DNA from: Pyronema omphalodes
Lineage: Eukaryota; Ascomycota; Pezizomycetes; Pezizales; Pyronemataceae
Direction: 5' to 3'
DNA length: 64,000 nt
Assembly: GCA_024516155.1 (NCBI GenBank)
Contig: JAJJXM010000021.1
Location: 186,001-250,000, forward strand
Of the stretch, positions 35,301 through 47,401 are shown one piece after another (the first letter of the stretch is position 1; each line of letters begins with the position of its first letter). Below the pieces are notes generated by a model. That model ran no database searches and had not been told where the DNA came from. It saw only the letters and a list, made by a program, of their open reading frames with translations. Position numbers and translations under genes: made by a program.

Positions 35301-38300
35301 AGCACGGTTGGCAGGTCATGTGACCTGAGTCGCGTGTCGCGTACGTAGCTCTAATACCAAGTGCTGCTCATGCATACGACACACAGCTTCTCGCCCGCGC
35401 CGACTTTGCCGACTATATAGATTTTATAAGCTGTGGATGACGTGGTGCTTTACGCAGTGCAGCCACTCGATCAGATTCTGGCCGCAAACGACAGCACTTC
35501 AGATGACTGCATTTATATTGAGGTTCTTGGGACATCTTTCCGTCGCCTAATCATTCAGAATTAGGTGAAATACTTAACATTAATTGTCAATGTAATTATT
35601 CTGCTGCTTTTGCTAACCGACGATAAGCGTTGAGCTTCTGTGGTTGGTGTCCAGCCATATCATTGAAAGTGGGGCCATATAACTGGACGAACTACGTCGA
35701 TCCCTTTACTTTTGCTTCTGTGCCTGCCTAAATTAAAAAAGACGCGGTCTAAACAGCGGCACGGCGGCGGCGGCGGCAGCAGCGCAATCAGTAAGCGCTT
35801 CCGCGGCGTGATGGGCGGGTTCCTGCCGGGTGGAAATGGTCAACCTATGGCAGAATCTCCGAAATTCACACCGGAAAGCACAAGTATCATATTTCTGTAG
35901 TTTGAGATATCAAACTGCAAATACTTGCAGAGCGGTGAGACAATAAAAAAGACGCAACACGAAAAAAGATATATATGACCAGAAGACCTCGGGGATTATT
36001 ACTCCAATCGAGATGATGAACTGCACAGTACTCCACGACCGACGTTTGGACCAATCCTCCTCACAAATCAGTCTTAATTTTTTCTCTACGGACCATTGTC
36101 CGCTCCATCCATATTGGCTATTTTTGCATGGCTCGGATTTATGATTATCTATTTTCTGGTTTATTACCTTTTCGTCTTTTTACCATTTCTGGAATGTCAA
36201 CTGGGAAGAAGAAGGGGATGAGATTCGGGGTAATTGTAAAACCAACCACACATTTGCCATCTGCCCATGCGTTTCCCCACCCACCCACCCGACAACCAAA
36301 TTCTCGAAACACCACAGCGGGGTACTGACAGAGGCACCACACGCGGCACGGACCGTCACAAAATGCACGAACTCCTTCTCTCGTATGCGCAATGATGTAG
36401 CTTGTGTCCTCACGAGATTGAGTGGATATGCCGCATGGATGGGTTTGCGAGAGGGGAGAGCACAGGAGAAGGGATGCTGCGCGATGAGTTGTCAGGGTCT
36501 CGCATGATGCCAAGTAGGACCGGTGGCATAGGTTTGTCTGTGTTTGTCCAGTATCTCTCTATCTCTCCCACCCATCCAACTCCGTGCAACCGCAATGGAC
36601 GTTCCGTTTGTACGGGTGGCCGTGTGAGCTGATGGCGTCATTAAGAATTGCCCATCTTGTAATTCGCTACGGCGTCCTCTGTGCAGGCGAGAGAGGGGAA
36701 GAGGAAGAGGTACTCGGGTGTATACATGTAGGCAGACCGTAGATCAAAGTGTCCCTGCTGCTCGTTGCGTTACGGCTACGGCCTGTGGTTCCGGCGACGT
36801 GGTTACATCAGCCCGCACGTGCGACGAGTGATATCCGTGATTTGTGCTTGGCGGATCAAATGAGCCATGAGGGATCCAGGGCTCGTCCGGATGCTTCCGC
36901 GGATCAGCAAAGAAGCACGAAATCTCTGATGCAATCTGAACTTCGGATCACATGGCGGCGCACACGGCGGGACGATATATCAAATCGCTACTTCCCCATA
37001 AATCCTAGTTGACCGCCCCAGCCAGCAGCAAAGTGTCGGTGTCGGCGATATCGAGGAAGACCTTTCCCTCCTTCCATCCTGATCGGAGATTAGCTGCAAT
37101 TAAGAATTACTTCTCTATGTGGCAGGGTTATTTACGTGATAGGTGGAAGATTCCCTGATTGCGATCGGGCTTTCCATGCGGAAATCTGGGCGTCTTTGGC
37201 AAAGTATCTAGCGGTGATCGTGGGCCAAAGCAAGCGCGCGGACGTCAATATGTATGCATCGCTTGGTCCGGATATGTCACGTCCCGGGCAGGGTTAAGGC
37301 CTAAATTCTGGATGGCAGATTCAGATTTATCAAAAAATATGTCAAAGCGAAGGAAAGTGAACCAAAGTGAAGCGGAGCTAGAAATAAATTTGAATCACAC
37401 AATATTCAGAGGGACAATCAAGAAGGTGACTTGAAGAGACCGATGATAATCTCACGGCCCATATCCCATTTTTATCGTTGTTGAGCATCTGACGAGAATG
37501 TAGTTCGCCTCATTGTGCAATGATCACGATATTAGTAACTTTGAAGAGATTTTGGCCCATGATTATTGGATTGTGGTATGTTTATGCATATTCCCGTAGG
37601 GTAAAGCCCGCTTTGCTTGGTCGTAACCTATCCGGACCGGATAACCCCAAAATTGCTAGCCGAGTGACATCTTCGTACTCGGGTTAGTTATGGTGATATT
37701 TCATGATCTGTGCCGTGATGACACCTCTCGGGCCGTAGGACAGTTGCGTGGGTAACGTGTTTAACGATTGAAAAACAAATAAATTAATAGTAGACTTTCT
37801 ACTGTAAAAGTTTGGTACTTAAAGAGCTTTTGTTTGTTTTTGATGCCCAAAATAAGTTTGTCATTGAAAAACGGCTTCTTGTGCTGTGATACTTGGCTTG
37901 TGTATATCATCAATAGATGCGGTATTTCTTCTGTATCATACGATTTTATTCATATCAGGCAAGCCATGTTGATAGTAAGTAAAACTTTATCATGGCTGTA
38001 GTACGAAAGTCCAATACTATCCCACTTCTCTACGTTGATAGGCGAAATCAGATAAAGGGGAAATATGATATTGAACCTAACTAATTGTACACACGGCATT
38101 TGTAATAAATACTATGCCTGTTGGACCTACATACTATGTCAGCTTGAGATTATCGCTTTGTGGCTGGAACGTTAACATGCACACTAACACAATGCTCCGT
38201 TGCTTGAGCACGGTTCACATTGATGAGTGACTTACTATCGTTATTTACCAAATAACGTATATCTATAGAACACATCATAAATTCATAATATTACATAGTT

Positions 38301-38459
38301 ATCGTTATTCTGCTAGTAGATATCCACTACAAAGAGCCGAGTAACTCCCCGGTAGTCAACACTAGAGTGACGGCGGATGATTCGCAACCTCGGCACAATA
38401 CGCGGTAACTTCCGTCTACCTCAAAGCTCGAGCTCCAACACCTTTCTCTCCATCCAACA
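29390..38459. other. 9-kb intergenic region
   Basis: T-rich sequence at 29640-30010 is probably the 3' UTR of the Zn2Cys6 gene. The rest has no convincing gene. Visible items are a possible gene relic on the minus strand (30976-31250), AT-rich stretches with AAAT repeats (31720-31760), and a TTG run (about 33636-33660) beside a G-rich tract. CCAGCAC/CAGCAC repeats lie at about 34367-34430, and GTACA repeats near 34561-34575. The last few hundred bases should hold the promoter of the thioesterase-like gene. Confidence 0.45.
30976..31250 (-). pseudogene. Possible gene relic (unidentified)
   Basis: On the minus strand, two overlapping open frames look more protein-like than their surroundings. 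One is a roughly 60-codon frame ending at 30976 with NPPAKSSITAAATAAGGFG and GHAIVTEDARKIVEMKLAMSS. The other is upstream in another frame with TTSVEAIAVLVLNIEDIKTE. Neither has an ATG start. Together they could be a frameshifted remnant or the 3' exon of an unrecognised gene. No family is recognised, and chance is a real alternative. Confidence 0.2.
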
Positions 38460-39260
38460 ATGACACCACTCGTTACACGTCTCCGCCCGCTTTCGCGGCA
38501 CTATGCCACCGCAGTGGCCGCCACCGCCCCTGCCGGTCCTTCCCGCCTAGTTTATGGCACACGCGTCGCCCTAGCTCTCGCTACGGTCGGCGGACTCTCA
38601 TTCTTTGGCGGTGCCTACACGTTGAAGCAGTTCATCCCCGGTAGCGGACCGATCGACACAGAGCTCCTACACCTTCCCGGATCCCCAGCCGATACCGCAT
38701 CTGTCGTTGCCTCCGCTGCCGTTATTTCTGCATCGCCGCACTACCGAAAGCTAAAAGCAGACGAAAAATGGGTAGAAGCCGACGACGTCTACAGCCATCT
38801 CAGTGCCGAAGCCCGAGAGACCAAGCTCCTCAGCGGAACTCTATGGGGACACCGGAAGGTCTCAGCCAACAAAGTGTTCTTTTCGGTGGACGGGAAGGAG
38901 AGTACCAGCTTCTTGGTCTTGGGAACTGCAGTATGTGGTCACCCAAATGTCGTCCATGGTGGTGTGCTGGCTACCGTGTTGGATGAGGCTTTGGGAAGAC
39001 TTGCCATCAGACAATTCCCAGACGGTGGTGCGGTTACGGCTAAACTTGAAGTGAAGTATCGGGCACCAACACGGGCGGCGCATGGCATCTGGAACAGAGA
39101 TGCATATGTGGTAGTTACAACCCGGGTGGCGGAGCTTGCTGAAAGGAAGTGTAAGGTTGTTGGGGAAATCAGGGATAAGGAAGGGAAGTTGTTGGTGCAA
39201 AGTGAGGCGCTTTTTGTTGTCCCGAAAGGATGGAAGCCGAGACCGTTGGGAGAACATTAG
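38460..39260 (+). CDS. Mitochondrial hotdog-fold thioesterase-like protein (UPF0644/Fmp10-like)
   Basis: A single exon of 266 aa with ATG in good context (CAACAATGAC). Residues 1-25 are basic and lack acidic residues, as in a mitochondrial presequence. They are followed by a hydrophobic, Gly/Ala-rich segment at about 36-52 that could span the inner membrane. The C-terminal half (about 95-260) has the 4HBT/hotdog pattern: CGHPNVVHGGVLATVLDEALG (159-179) with the HGG turn and the acidic residue D175/E176 on the long helix, then TAKLEVKYRAPT. Hotdog thioesterases of this kind hydrolyse acyl-CoA esters. The fungal UPF0644/Fmp10 group is mitochondrial but its substrate is not established. It has no close neighbours, so context adds nothing. 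Confidence 0.88.
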   Translation: MTPLVTRLRPLSRHYATAVAATAPAGPSRLVYGTRVALALATVGGLSFFGGAYTLKQFIPGSGPIDTELLHLPGSPADTASVVASAAVISASPHYRKLKADEKWVEADDVYSHLSAEARETKLLSGTLWGHRKVSANKVFFSVDGKESTSFLVLGTAVCGHPNVVHGGVLATVLDEALGRLAIRQFPDGGAVTAKLEVKYRAPTRAAHGIWNRDAYVVVTTRVAELAERKCKVVGEIRDKEGKLLVQSEALFVVPKGWKPRPLGEH

Positions 39261-42200
39261 ATGGTTTATTCGGAGATGCCCTAGTAAATTATTTGTGTAA
39301 ATATGCATATTATAATTGTGAATATTATTAACGCTACAAGATGGTTAAGAGACTTCCAGTAAATTATAGAGCTGATAGGCCATATCCACACCAAGCCTTT
39401 ATTAATCATTATATGTAACAGTCCTGTAGGCCACAGCCTACTGATAATCGAGTGCGTTTGCATCGCCCATATGGAAACCAATACGTGCATAATACTAGTC
39501 CGTAAAATTCCTCTGCAGAATACTAATTCCTCAATGAGTCAAGCAAATTCAAGTTCTATGAAGAAGTCCCCAAATCAAATACTAAAGCCCCACTGAATTA
39601 TATTCTATCACTGTACCCAATTATAGTCTGGAGCCATGTGCTATTCGGAATTAATCAGTAACTTTAAACATTACCGCTCCTCACTGAAGAAATATCACGA
39701 ACCGCTTATTATTGGATTCCACTGGCATTAGAGACTGTAAGCAAAACCTTCCAAATCCACCCAAAGTTAATCATTACTAAGAATCAACCAAATCAACAGA
39801 AAATCAAACCAGCTAAAGCAATTATCGGAAAAAATAGTCTTCCTTCAACCTCCGATGTCATCCGTGGTTATATCCTATATCTCATCTGATATAAAGCTCC
39901 ACATCTACCCCATACCAATTGTCACTACGAATTACAACCCTATAAATCTATCCATTGCCTGTAAACTGGGGTCCTTAGATACCGTATTTCAGGCTATTCT
40001 CTCCCAGTCTATAATCTTTGGCAATACCTTTCGTGACACTGCATGCATTTGATACGATGCCGAGGTCTTGATTGAGGCCTGGATCTCTGTTAACATACCT
40101 TTATGTGATAAGGTCTCCCTCGCTACTAAGTTCGGACTGTATTTGAAAATGCGCTGATCCACGGTGGTGATAAAGCCGTATATGTCTATCAATTAATTGA
40201 TGAAAGCTTCCGTTATTCGAAAGTCGAGTTGAACTATCTTCTTTATGGCTTCATGTATATCATAACTTCATTCTAATCCCCATGCAGAATATAATAACTA
40301 AAATAAAGAAGCATGCGTTGCTGATAGAGAAGTGATTATTTAGAGACTCTAGAGTGTTCTGTGAATATAATCAAATATGTAAGCACGGTTCATCTAGTTA
40401 CGATGGTGAGGTTGGGTATTTGTCTTTTGTGTTGAATATTGAGGATCCGGAAAATGGAGTACTGAAGATTCTTCCAGAGCAAGAAATTGCAACTGTAGCA
40501 TATTTGCTGTTTTAAATCGGGTTATTGGTAGGGAATGTCAAGTCATGGGGATGATTTTGTATCGAGTGATAGCTAGGGAAGTATGTTTGTGAATATCCCG
40601 GTGGAGATACTGAGTAATTGTTGATTCAAACACAGAGCTGGAAAATAAGAAGTGATACATTATTTGTTAGCTTGCACTGGCATGAATTTTGAGATATGGG
40701 GATGACTTTTTTATGATTTTAGCAATAGAAAGAATCAAGATCTTGAAGGTATGATTTTTAACTTGTTTTTTTGTACTATTTTATGCAGGTTCTAATACAT
40801 TTTCATTGTAGACGAATGTTGGATTTGGAAATGCACAATTTTCAGACGGCGAGGCTACTTTGATTAGGAAAATCTCCGCGGAATTCATAATTATAGAGAT
40901 CCGGATCAAGAGCATTAGATAGTTGCATAAATGTTGCATTGTGTATCACGTAATACGAATTAGGTTAGAAGTTCATCGGGTTCATTAGGGTGATGCCCTA
41001 GACAACATCTACATGGAATGTGCGCATTCTGGTACCCAAAGGTGATACCATAATTCCCATTCCAAATCAGGAGGCACTATCAAAGTTCATTACGTAAATT
41101 CCCACGGAAACTTGTTTTTTTTTTCTTTTTTTCCTTTTCCGTTTGTAGTGACAATTGTGAGCTGTCAAATGCAAAGGTACTTTCATATGTACAAGAAAAG
41201 GAGAAACGTTTAGTAAATATTACAAATAGTATGGCTATTCTAGGTGCGCATAGTGTCGGAAACCCCGGTAGGACGTAAATGCAATGTAACCGACCTAGCC
41301 GACGTCCTTTCCTGTTGTATACATGTATGTATATGAAGGCAATTGTCGTTCTCGACACTATGCTGTGGCTTTGATGTCTTGATGGAGTTTTCTTTCCAGC
41401 ATGGACAAACGCAAGGGTTAGTGGAGTAGCGCATAGCGCTGTTGGTAAAAAAAAAGTCCACTATGATGCCTATGCATTGATATGGTTTCTTCCCCTTGCG
41501 CTATTTGTAATTATCAAAAGTTATCCGATAGAGATAAACAAATAGTTCTCGCTTGGTTAGCTTGTGACCCGGGACCGGGTGTCTGAGTCTTGAAGCAAAC
41601 AGGAATAGGACCTTTCCTGACCAAATTGACCTTATGATACCCACCAGATGAGGAAGTATTGCCCAGCAAATAAGTCCACAGCTATCCTAAATATGGTAGG
41701 GGCGTTGCAAGCGAGAAAAAAAAACGATCACATAGTGTCACTCGAGCGTGTTTAATCCCTGTCTTTACCCCTGTCATGGCGACAAAAGGCGTAGACATCG
41801 CGGCCTACCGGCACATTTGGTGACCCCCACCGTATGCAGATTTAGTCCTTCACCACGTAGACCAGATGGTCCTGAGTATTTTTCTGGAATACCGCACCAA
41901 ATTTCATAAAATATGTGATTTCCTCATCACTGGTTAAGGGAATTTCAGCTTGTTACACTCCATTGGTTCAACCGAATGATGCATCATGCATGGAAGTTCT
42001 CGGGCTGATCTGCCGCGTGAGGCTTCACAGCCCGTTCAATGAGGGTACAGACATTAACGCTCGGGATCCCCTTCCTTCTTTCCTAGACTTACATAACTTG
42101 TCTTTCATCAAGCGTTTACAAGCGCTGAAAAATTATTAATTTTGGTGTTTTTTTTGCACTCCACTTTTTCCGAACTACTCTTCTCAAGGCGTGGTTGGAG

Positions 42201-43338
42201 TAGACCTTGGCGCGGCTATGCATAACCGCCCGCGATTAATGTAGGGCATTTCCTGGCTAGAGTTAGAGCAACTAATGCATGAGAGAGGATTGGGAGTTCA
42301 TGCATCGAGATTTTTAGTATGTACTCTAACAGATTAATAAGTGACCTCAGCGCAAGCTCACGGTGCCTTCGATCGGAACGCTCATCCGAAAGGCTAAGAA
42401 AAAAGCGATGAAGCGAAAAGCACTTTATAATCGTTAGAGGTACTTTGTGCTCGGTACTCCGCGGGAAGATCCGCGAGGTTACGAGAGATTTACTAGTTCT
42501 ATCGGTTACTATACTTGTCCAGGAAAGAAAAAAGTATCTGACTGCATATGATACCGGCCTACAGTTCTATGTCCTCAAATAGGCTCAAGGGGGTGTCAAG
42601 GCAGATTTCATCCTCGGGTCCATGTAAGATACGTGGTCTTAACCGCAGAAGAAATCCGTCAAAGGAAAACCACGGCGTTGACCAGCAAGGAGGTTGGGAA
42701 AGTGTAAAGCGGCAGTAGCTACAAATATGATGTATAAATTGATAGCGTAGGGCTTGCGTGGCTTCGGCAACTGGATGGGACGACCCGCGGTGGGGTGTGT
42801 TGATGGTCTCGAAGTCCTGTGGGGTCAAGAACCGAGTCTAAAGAAGGATGACATTGTGCATTTGTCCTTAGTTGGTCGAGGGACCATTGGTCGTTGCCGT
42901 AGGATATAGGATTATTTCAGCTAGGGTAGTGATCGACGCTGCAAGTAGCCTACAGCTGTAAAGCCTCGGGCCCATCGCATCACACACTCACCGGGTGCCA
43001 TAGAAATTGAGAGATGCGGGTTTCAGCTCTACATACGAGTGGCACAGAATAAGCTAAGGACCGGTATCTGTCTTGGGGGTTCCTGTGCATCAGTGCATCA
43101 AAGCAACATATACTAGCTCATCAATCAGCTGAGCAGTGGCTATTGCCGGAGGTGGCCATGTGCTTTATTTTGGATATTGGATTAGCGTTACTCTATTAGA
43201 TTATATTGGGCTTTCATTCAATGGATGCGTCCGAGTTGTAAATGCAAGATAGGGAGGAGTATGCCTCCGGGAAAAGACAGTCGAATGATGATGCTGAAAT
43301 AATGTAATCATATATTCTATACAAACCAACTTCATGAA
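39261..43338. other. AT-rich intergenic region
   Basis: 4 kb without a supported gene. It includes the probable 3' UTR of the thioesterase-like gene. Frames are short and without recognisable motifs. A poly-A/poly-T bias and scattered T-runs are the only structure seen. Confidence 0.45.
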
Positions 43339-43435
43339 GGCAGGATGGCCGAGTGGTTAAGGCGCTGGTTTTAGGTCACTATCTTGATCAAACCACCAGT
43401 TGGAAACTTCGTGGGTTCAAATCCCACTCCTGTCA
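43339..43435 (+). tRNA. tRNA-Leu (anticodon UAG), intron-containing
   Basis: The full cloverleaf can be drawn. Acceptor GGCAGGA pairs with TCCTGTC (one G-U), with discriminator A at 43435. The D arm is GCC..GGC with the A-box sequence TGGCCGAGTGG. The anticodon stem CTGGT/ACCAG (43365-43369 / 43395-43399) carries a loop with anticodon TAG at 43372-43374. An 18-nt intron follows position 37 (43376-43393). The long variable arm is class II, as expected for Leu. The T arm is GTGGG-TTCAAAT-CCCAC and contains the B box. It decodes CUA. CCA is not encoded. Confidence 0.95.
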
Positions 43436-43440
43436 TTATA

Positions 43441-43445
43441 TTTTT
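43441..43445 (+). terminator. Pol III terminator of tRNA-Leu
   Basis: A run of five T residues starts 6 bases after the tRNA 3' end. Confidence 0.8.
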
Positions 43446-45594
43446 GCAAGTATTTTTCAGGTCAATTCTTGCAATTTCATTTGACCGCTAATGGTTAATA
43501 TCGATTGGTTAACGACCATCTTCTTCCTCTGATTGATGTGCCTATCATCCGCGTTTGCAATATCTTGATATAAAAAAGAGTGATTTTTAGTGATCACTAC
43601 GAATTTCTTGATTTAAACAAGGGTGATTTTTTATGATGAATACGAATTTGTGAAGCAGCGCCAGCCTCAAGCTTCAGCAAAATAGATATTTGCAATACAC
43701 AAATAGATGACATCCGTTAAAATAAATAGAAAACTTGTCCATCTCCAAGACAACGTATTCTTATCAGCGTACTCAGTATTTTTCAAACGTAGTAATTTCC
43801 ATCGCTACCAGACCATGTCTCGATAAGCTAGCTCATCGCTCAAGTTTTTTCCTGTAGACCATTAATAGATAAACCTCACTGGTAATTTGCTATGGTATAA
43901 GTATTCTTAATCTTTGTCTTTGTGATCATTACTTGGTGATGGTCATAACAGGTGGTGAAATCATGAAATATCACCTTGATACATACGGATGTGATGGTGG
44001 TTTTTGGTAGGTTTTTGTAGTAGCTTCATGGACTTCATGGACGATGAGGAACTCGAACATAGAGTCAGATGATAAAAGATAGAGAAATAAGATCGCTTTA
44101 TAAAGGCGAATCGATCATCTTTAATTTTGGAATCTGGGTATGCATATAGAGGCAAAGCGGAAGGTTTCTCGGTTGGACTCGGGAGTCGGAGCAGGGTAAT
44201 TCCATTTTTATGGCTGATATTCTTATATTATCACGAAATGCAGAAGGCGTTGATTGTCTGATCGATAAACTGCTGTCTGATTATTATTAAGTCCACCGTA
44301 GTGCATGGAGATTGCAATTATAGCAATTCCTTCGCTTCTGGAAGACTTGGTGTAGGCTACCTTTTTTTTTTCTTTCGGGCTCCAACTTTCAAGCGCTTCT
44401 TGCGTAATGCGGGGATAATTATGGATGATAATTTCAAATGACAAAGCAATGGTTTAGTCCGGAAGAACCCAGAACCCGCACTACAGGGAAGAGAATTTGC
44501 GGAGTTAACTTCCAGTCATTGATAAGATGGTAAGTATTCTTGAAGCCAGTGTACGCCGTTCAACTGGAATATTGCATATCAGACTATGGAGGGATAATCA
44601 ACTTCTTTCAACATAATCCCTAATATTCCTTCGGCTTGAGGCTTCTATGTGACTGGTCTACAGTAATCAGTTGATGGACGTCAGTTTTCTCGAAGAGGTG
44701 GCGTGGTGGTAAAGCTTGGATATCTTTGGGTCAAAACTTGAGATTCAATGAACGTTGTTTCCAATATAATTAGATTCATCGAATGAATAGCAAGGTAATG
44801 TCGGTAGTTACACTCGCACTCATAACAAGTTCCAGTCCAAGATCACAGGAACTCAGCCAAGCAAATAGAGCTTTTGAATCAGTTAATTAGATATGGAAAC
44901 TAAAGAAATAATGCAGTTGCTACAGTGGCCTATGCAGACAAAGAGGAATCACATTGTAATCTTCGTCGTATGGTGCATTGTGTATTCAATTTTGTATACC
45001 CTTTTAAAACAAGTGATATATTATGATGGTATGCAGCCTTCAATACAACCCCTATGCACGTGTTATGTCGAGTGAAAACTCATGACTGAGGTATCTGGAC
45101 TTGTTGCATTCTTAAGCGCCCCTTGTACCGGACTAACTATGCTCTTATTCTCAATTTTTAGCTGGGAAATGGGAAATGCGTAGGTATTAACCTAAGATAT
45201 TGCCATTCTCATCTAAATCGAATCAATTTTCCAAGGTTGATTTCACATCATCTCGCTCCCTCGGCGAAGCTAGCTAAATGCTAACCATTTCTCCAGTGGT
45301 GTCAATATTCATTCCATGTATACCATTTAGCTATGAATACTCAATTTTGAGGAAGGTTTCGTCTATGCGGGCCTTTTAATTGTAAACGTATTCATACTTC
45401 GTATTCTGGTCTCGATATATCTGACATCACACGTGCCCTGTATATCAAAGAAATATTCTCGAGGAGTTGAATTAGTCCTATTTTCCTGACTATGGTGACT
45501 TATGGCAATACTTCTGAAAGAACCGGAAGAATTGGGAGCGTCACAAGGGCTGCGATAAAGCGTCTGCATAACCATCTATATAACACCAAATGTT
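43446..45594. other. AT-rich intergenic region between tRNA-Leu and the LINE insertion
   Basis: No gene is supported. A diverged direct repeat (GAGTGATTTTTAGTGATCACTACGAATTT-like, near 43579 and 43630) is visible. Frames are short on both strands. Confidence 0.4.
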
Positions 45595-45608
45595 ATCGGC
45601 AACAATAC
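45595..45608. repeat. Left target-site duplication of the LINE insertion
   Basis: ATCGGCAACAATAC, identical to 47388-47401. The first three bases (ATC) could also belong to the AATC tail at the other end, so the true duplication is 11-14 bp. Confidence 0.85.
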
Positions 45609-47387
45609 ATACGCACATCACCATCACCATCCTCCACCTTTCTTACTGGACGCCCCTACGTTCTGCAGAAAGAGCACCGAAATCACCGATTTTTCCATTG
45701 GATTCGGACTCTCAGCACTCGGCTGCGTACCTCTGTGAAGTTCCAGAGAGATTCACGTAGATTTCGTCGATTTCTATCGTGAAACCAGAGTTACCCTTCC
45801 TCTTGGCGTTCCTGACCAAGCGAAATGCCACGGAAACACCGCTCGAATAACGCCGCACGACTGAAACAGTCAGGCAACGCCTTTCACGCACTTGGAGACC
45901 TTCCTCTCGATGAGACCAATCCTACTCTTGATGGAAGCAACAATGGAGATGACGATGATGAATTGTCACTCTTGCAGGTTCTTCGGGCAACGAATGCGAC
46001 CCTGGCAAAAACAGCTTTCCTATGGGGTGACACGACAAAAGAAATGGTGAATTATATCCATAGAACCTCGGAGACAACAAAAGAAATCCGTGATACAATT
46101 GTCCGGATGGATGAATGTACCAATGCACACCTCGAGCACTTCAACAATATGTTAGAAGGTACCCTGAAGCAGATGGAGGCAGTGTTGTCTGAGAACACTA
46201 TACTGCGCCAGGCGAATGAGGCCTCCAGAGCAGAAACGGCAGCCCTCAAAGTTGCCGTGGACGCCCTCACACAGAAATTCGACGAGCACACAGCAAAGTC
46301 AGCCCCTCCCTCCCCGGAGATCATGGCCCCCTCTGCCTCAATGGAGGAGATGACAACGCAACTGTCCATCGTACACAATGATATCCAAGATGTCTTGGAT
46401 GCTGTTCTCAACCCGAACACTAAGAGAAAGCGACGCTCCGGCCATCAAGACATCGAACCAACATCTGACACAACCCAACGACTAATGACCCATAAACAAC
46501 GACGCAATGCATCACCAGAGCATAGCTTGATGCACTCGATACATGCAACCACCACTGCCCAGGACAAACTTGATGCTCTAAAGATCAAGTATCCCCCATG
46601 TTCACCTGCCATAACCCCAACCGAAACATTACCCAACTCTCTTCCTCAAGTATCTCCTCAGGTCACACCTCTACCGGACATCCCTAGCACTGCCCCTGCC
46701 GAAGGCGAAGGTTGGAAGATAGTGGAAGGCAAGACAATGCGGAGGAAGAAGAGAAGTGAACAGACAAGCAACCAGAAGGCAGCTCCAAATAACGACAATA
46801 CCCCAACAACAAAGACTGGTAGGAGGGGAAAGAGCACCTACCAACCCAAACCAACGACTACTCCCACAAAGAAAACCTGGGCAGAGGTTGTCAAAAGTGG
46901 AGGAATTAATGTCCAGATTGTCTTAGGCAATGACCACCTTCAACTAATCACACCGACGACAAGAGCCCGAAGAGAGAGGCAAGGAGGGGCAGCGCGAAGG
47001 CTCAAAAAGAAGGCCCGAGCAGGCGGAGGGACGGAGGAGGAGAGAAGGGGAAGAAGTAGCCCGGCAGTAGTATAAGGCCCAAGAAAAGAAAAAAGAAAAA
47101 AAAAAAAAAAAAAAAGGATTTAGATGTGGAGGGAAGGGAAGAGGAATGAGGTGAATGACTAGGCGGAATAATAATTGAGCGTACAGGGCTCTAGACTATA
47201 TTGACGCGAAAGAAAATCAGCATGGAGAACACCAGGGTGCTGTGGCCCCAAACAATGAAGAATGCTCTGGGGCTTTTCCCAGTAGGCCTCCGGGATTACA
47301 GACCGGGGCCTAAAGATGTATATAAACACAGACCACGTCATAACCTTACGGTTGGGAACGTTTAAGAATCAATCAATCAATCAATCA
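45609..47387 (+). mobile_element. ORF1-only, Tad-like LINE (non-LTR retrotransposon) insertion
   Basis: A 1.78-kb insertion bounded by a perfect 14-bp target-site duplication. It has a 216-bp 5' UTR, a complete ORF1 (45825-47075), an A-rich tract (about 47085-47116), a 270-bp 3' region, and an (AATC)6 tail at 47367-47390 that runs into the right duplication. Target duplications of variable length and a short simple-repeat tail are hallmarks of target-primed reverse transcription. No endonuclease or reverse transcriptase frame exists, so the copy must have moved with enzymes supplied in trans. The intact duplication and open ORF1 suggest the insertion is fairly recent. Confidence 0.8.
45825..47075 (+). 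CDS. LINE ORF1 protein (Tad-like), 416 aa
   Basis: An intact frame from ATG (45825) to TAA. Residues 42-46 are acidic, and about 72-157 is heptad-like and likely a coiled coil, the trimerisation region typical of LINE ORF1 proteins. Residues 200-330 are low-complexity with basic patches (KRKRR, 200-204). EGEGWKIVEGK (293-303) and TWAEVVKSGGINVQIVLGN (351-369) resemble motifs of fungal Tad-type ORF1 products as I remember them. The end is Arg/Gly-rich (RRERQGGAARRLKKKARAGG), fit for RNA binding. No CCHC zinc knuckle is seen. ORF1 proteins package element RNA. Related ORF1-derived proteins (EKA family) are known in powdery mildews, but nothing shows domestication here. The family call rests on motif memory, not a search. 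Confidence 0.8.
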   Translation: MPRKHRSNNAARLKQSGNAFHALGDLPLDETNPTLDGSNNGDDDDELSLLQVLRATNATLAKTAFLWGDTTKEMVNYIHRTSETTKEIRDTIVRMDECTNAHLEHFNNMLEGTLKQMEAVLSENTILRQANEASRAETAALKVAVDALTQKFDEHTAKSAPPSPEIMAPSASMEEMTTQLSIVHNDIQDVLDAVLNPNTKRKRRSGHQDIEPTSDTTQRLMTHKQRRNASPEHSLMHSIHATTTAQDKLDALKIKYPPCSPAITPTETLPNSLPQVSPQVTPLPDIPSTAPAEGEGWKIVEGKTMRRKKRSEQTSNQKAAPNNDNTPTTKTGRRGKSTYQPKPTTTPTKKTWAEVVKSGGINVQIVLGNDHLQLITPTTRARRERQGGAARRLKKKARAGGGTEEERRGRSSPAVV

Positions 47388-47401
47388 ATCGGCAACAATA
47401 C
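47388..47401. repeat. Right target-site duplication of the LINE insertion
   Basis: ATCGGCAACAATAC, a perfect copy of 45595-45608, directly after the AATC tail. Confidence 0.85.

Noticed and set aside
47085..47116. A-tract read as the poly(A) tail of a processed retrogene ending here
   Set aside because: The target-site duplication lies 270 bp further, after an (AATC)6 tail, so the A-tract is internal to the insertion.
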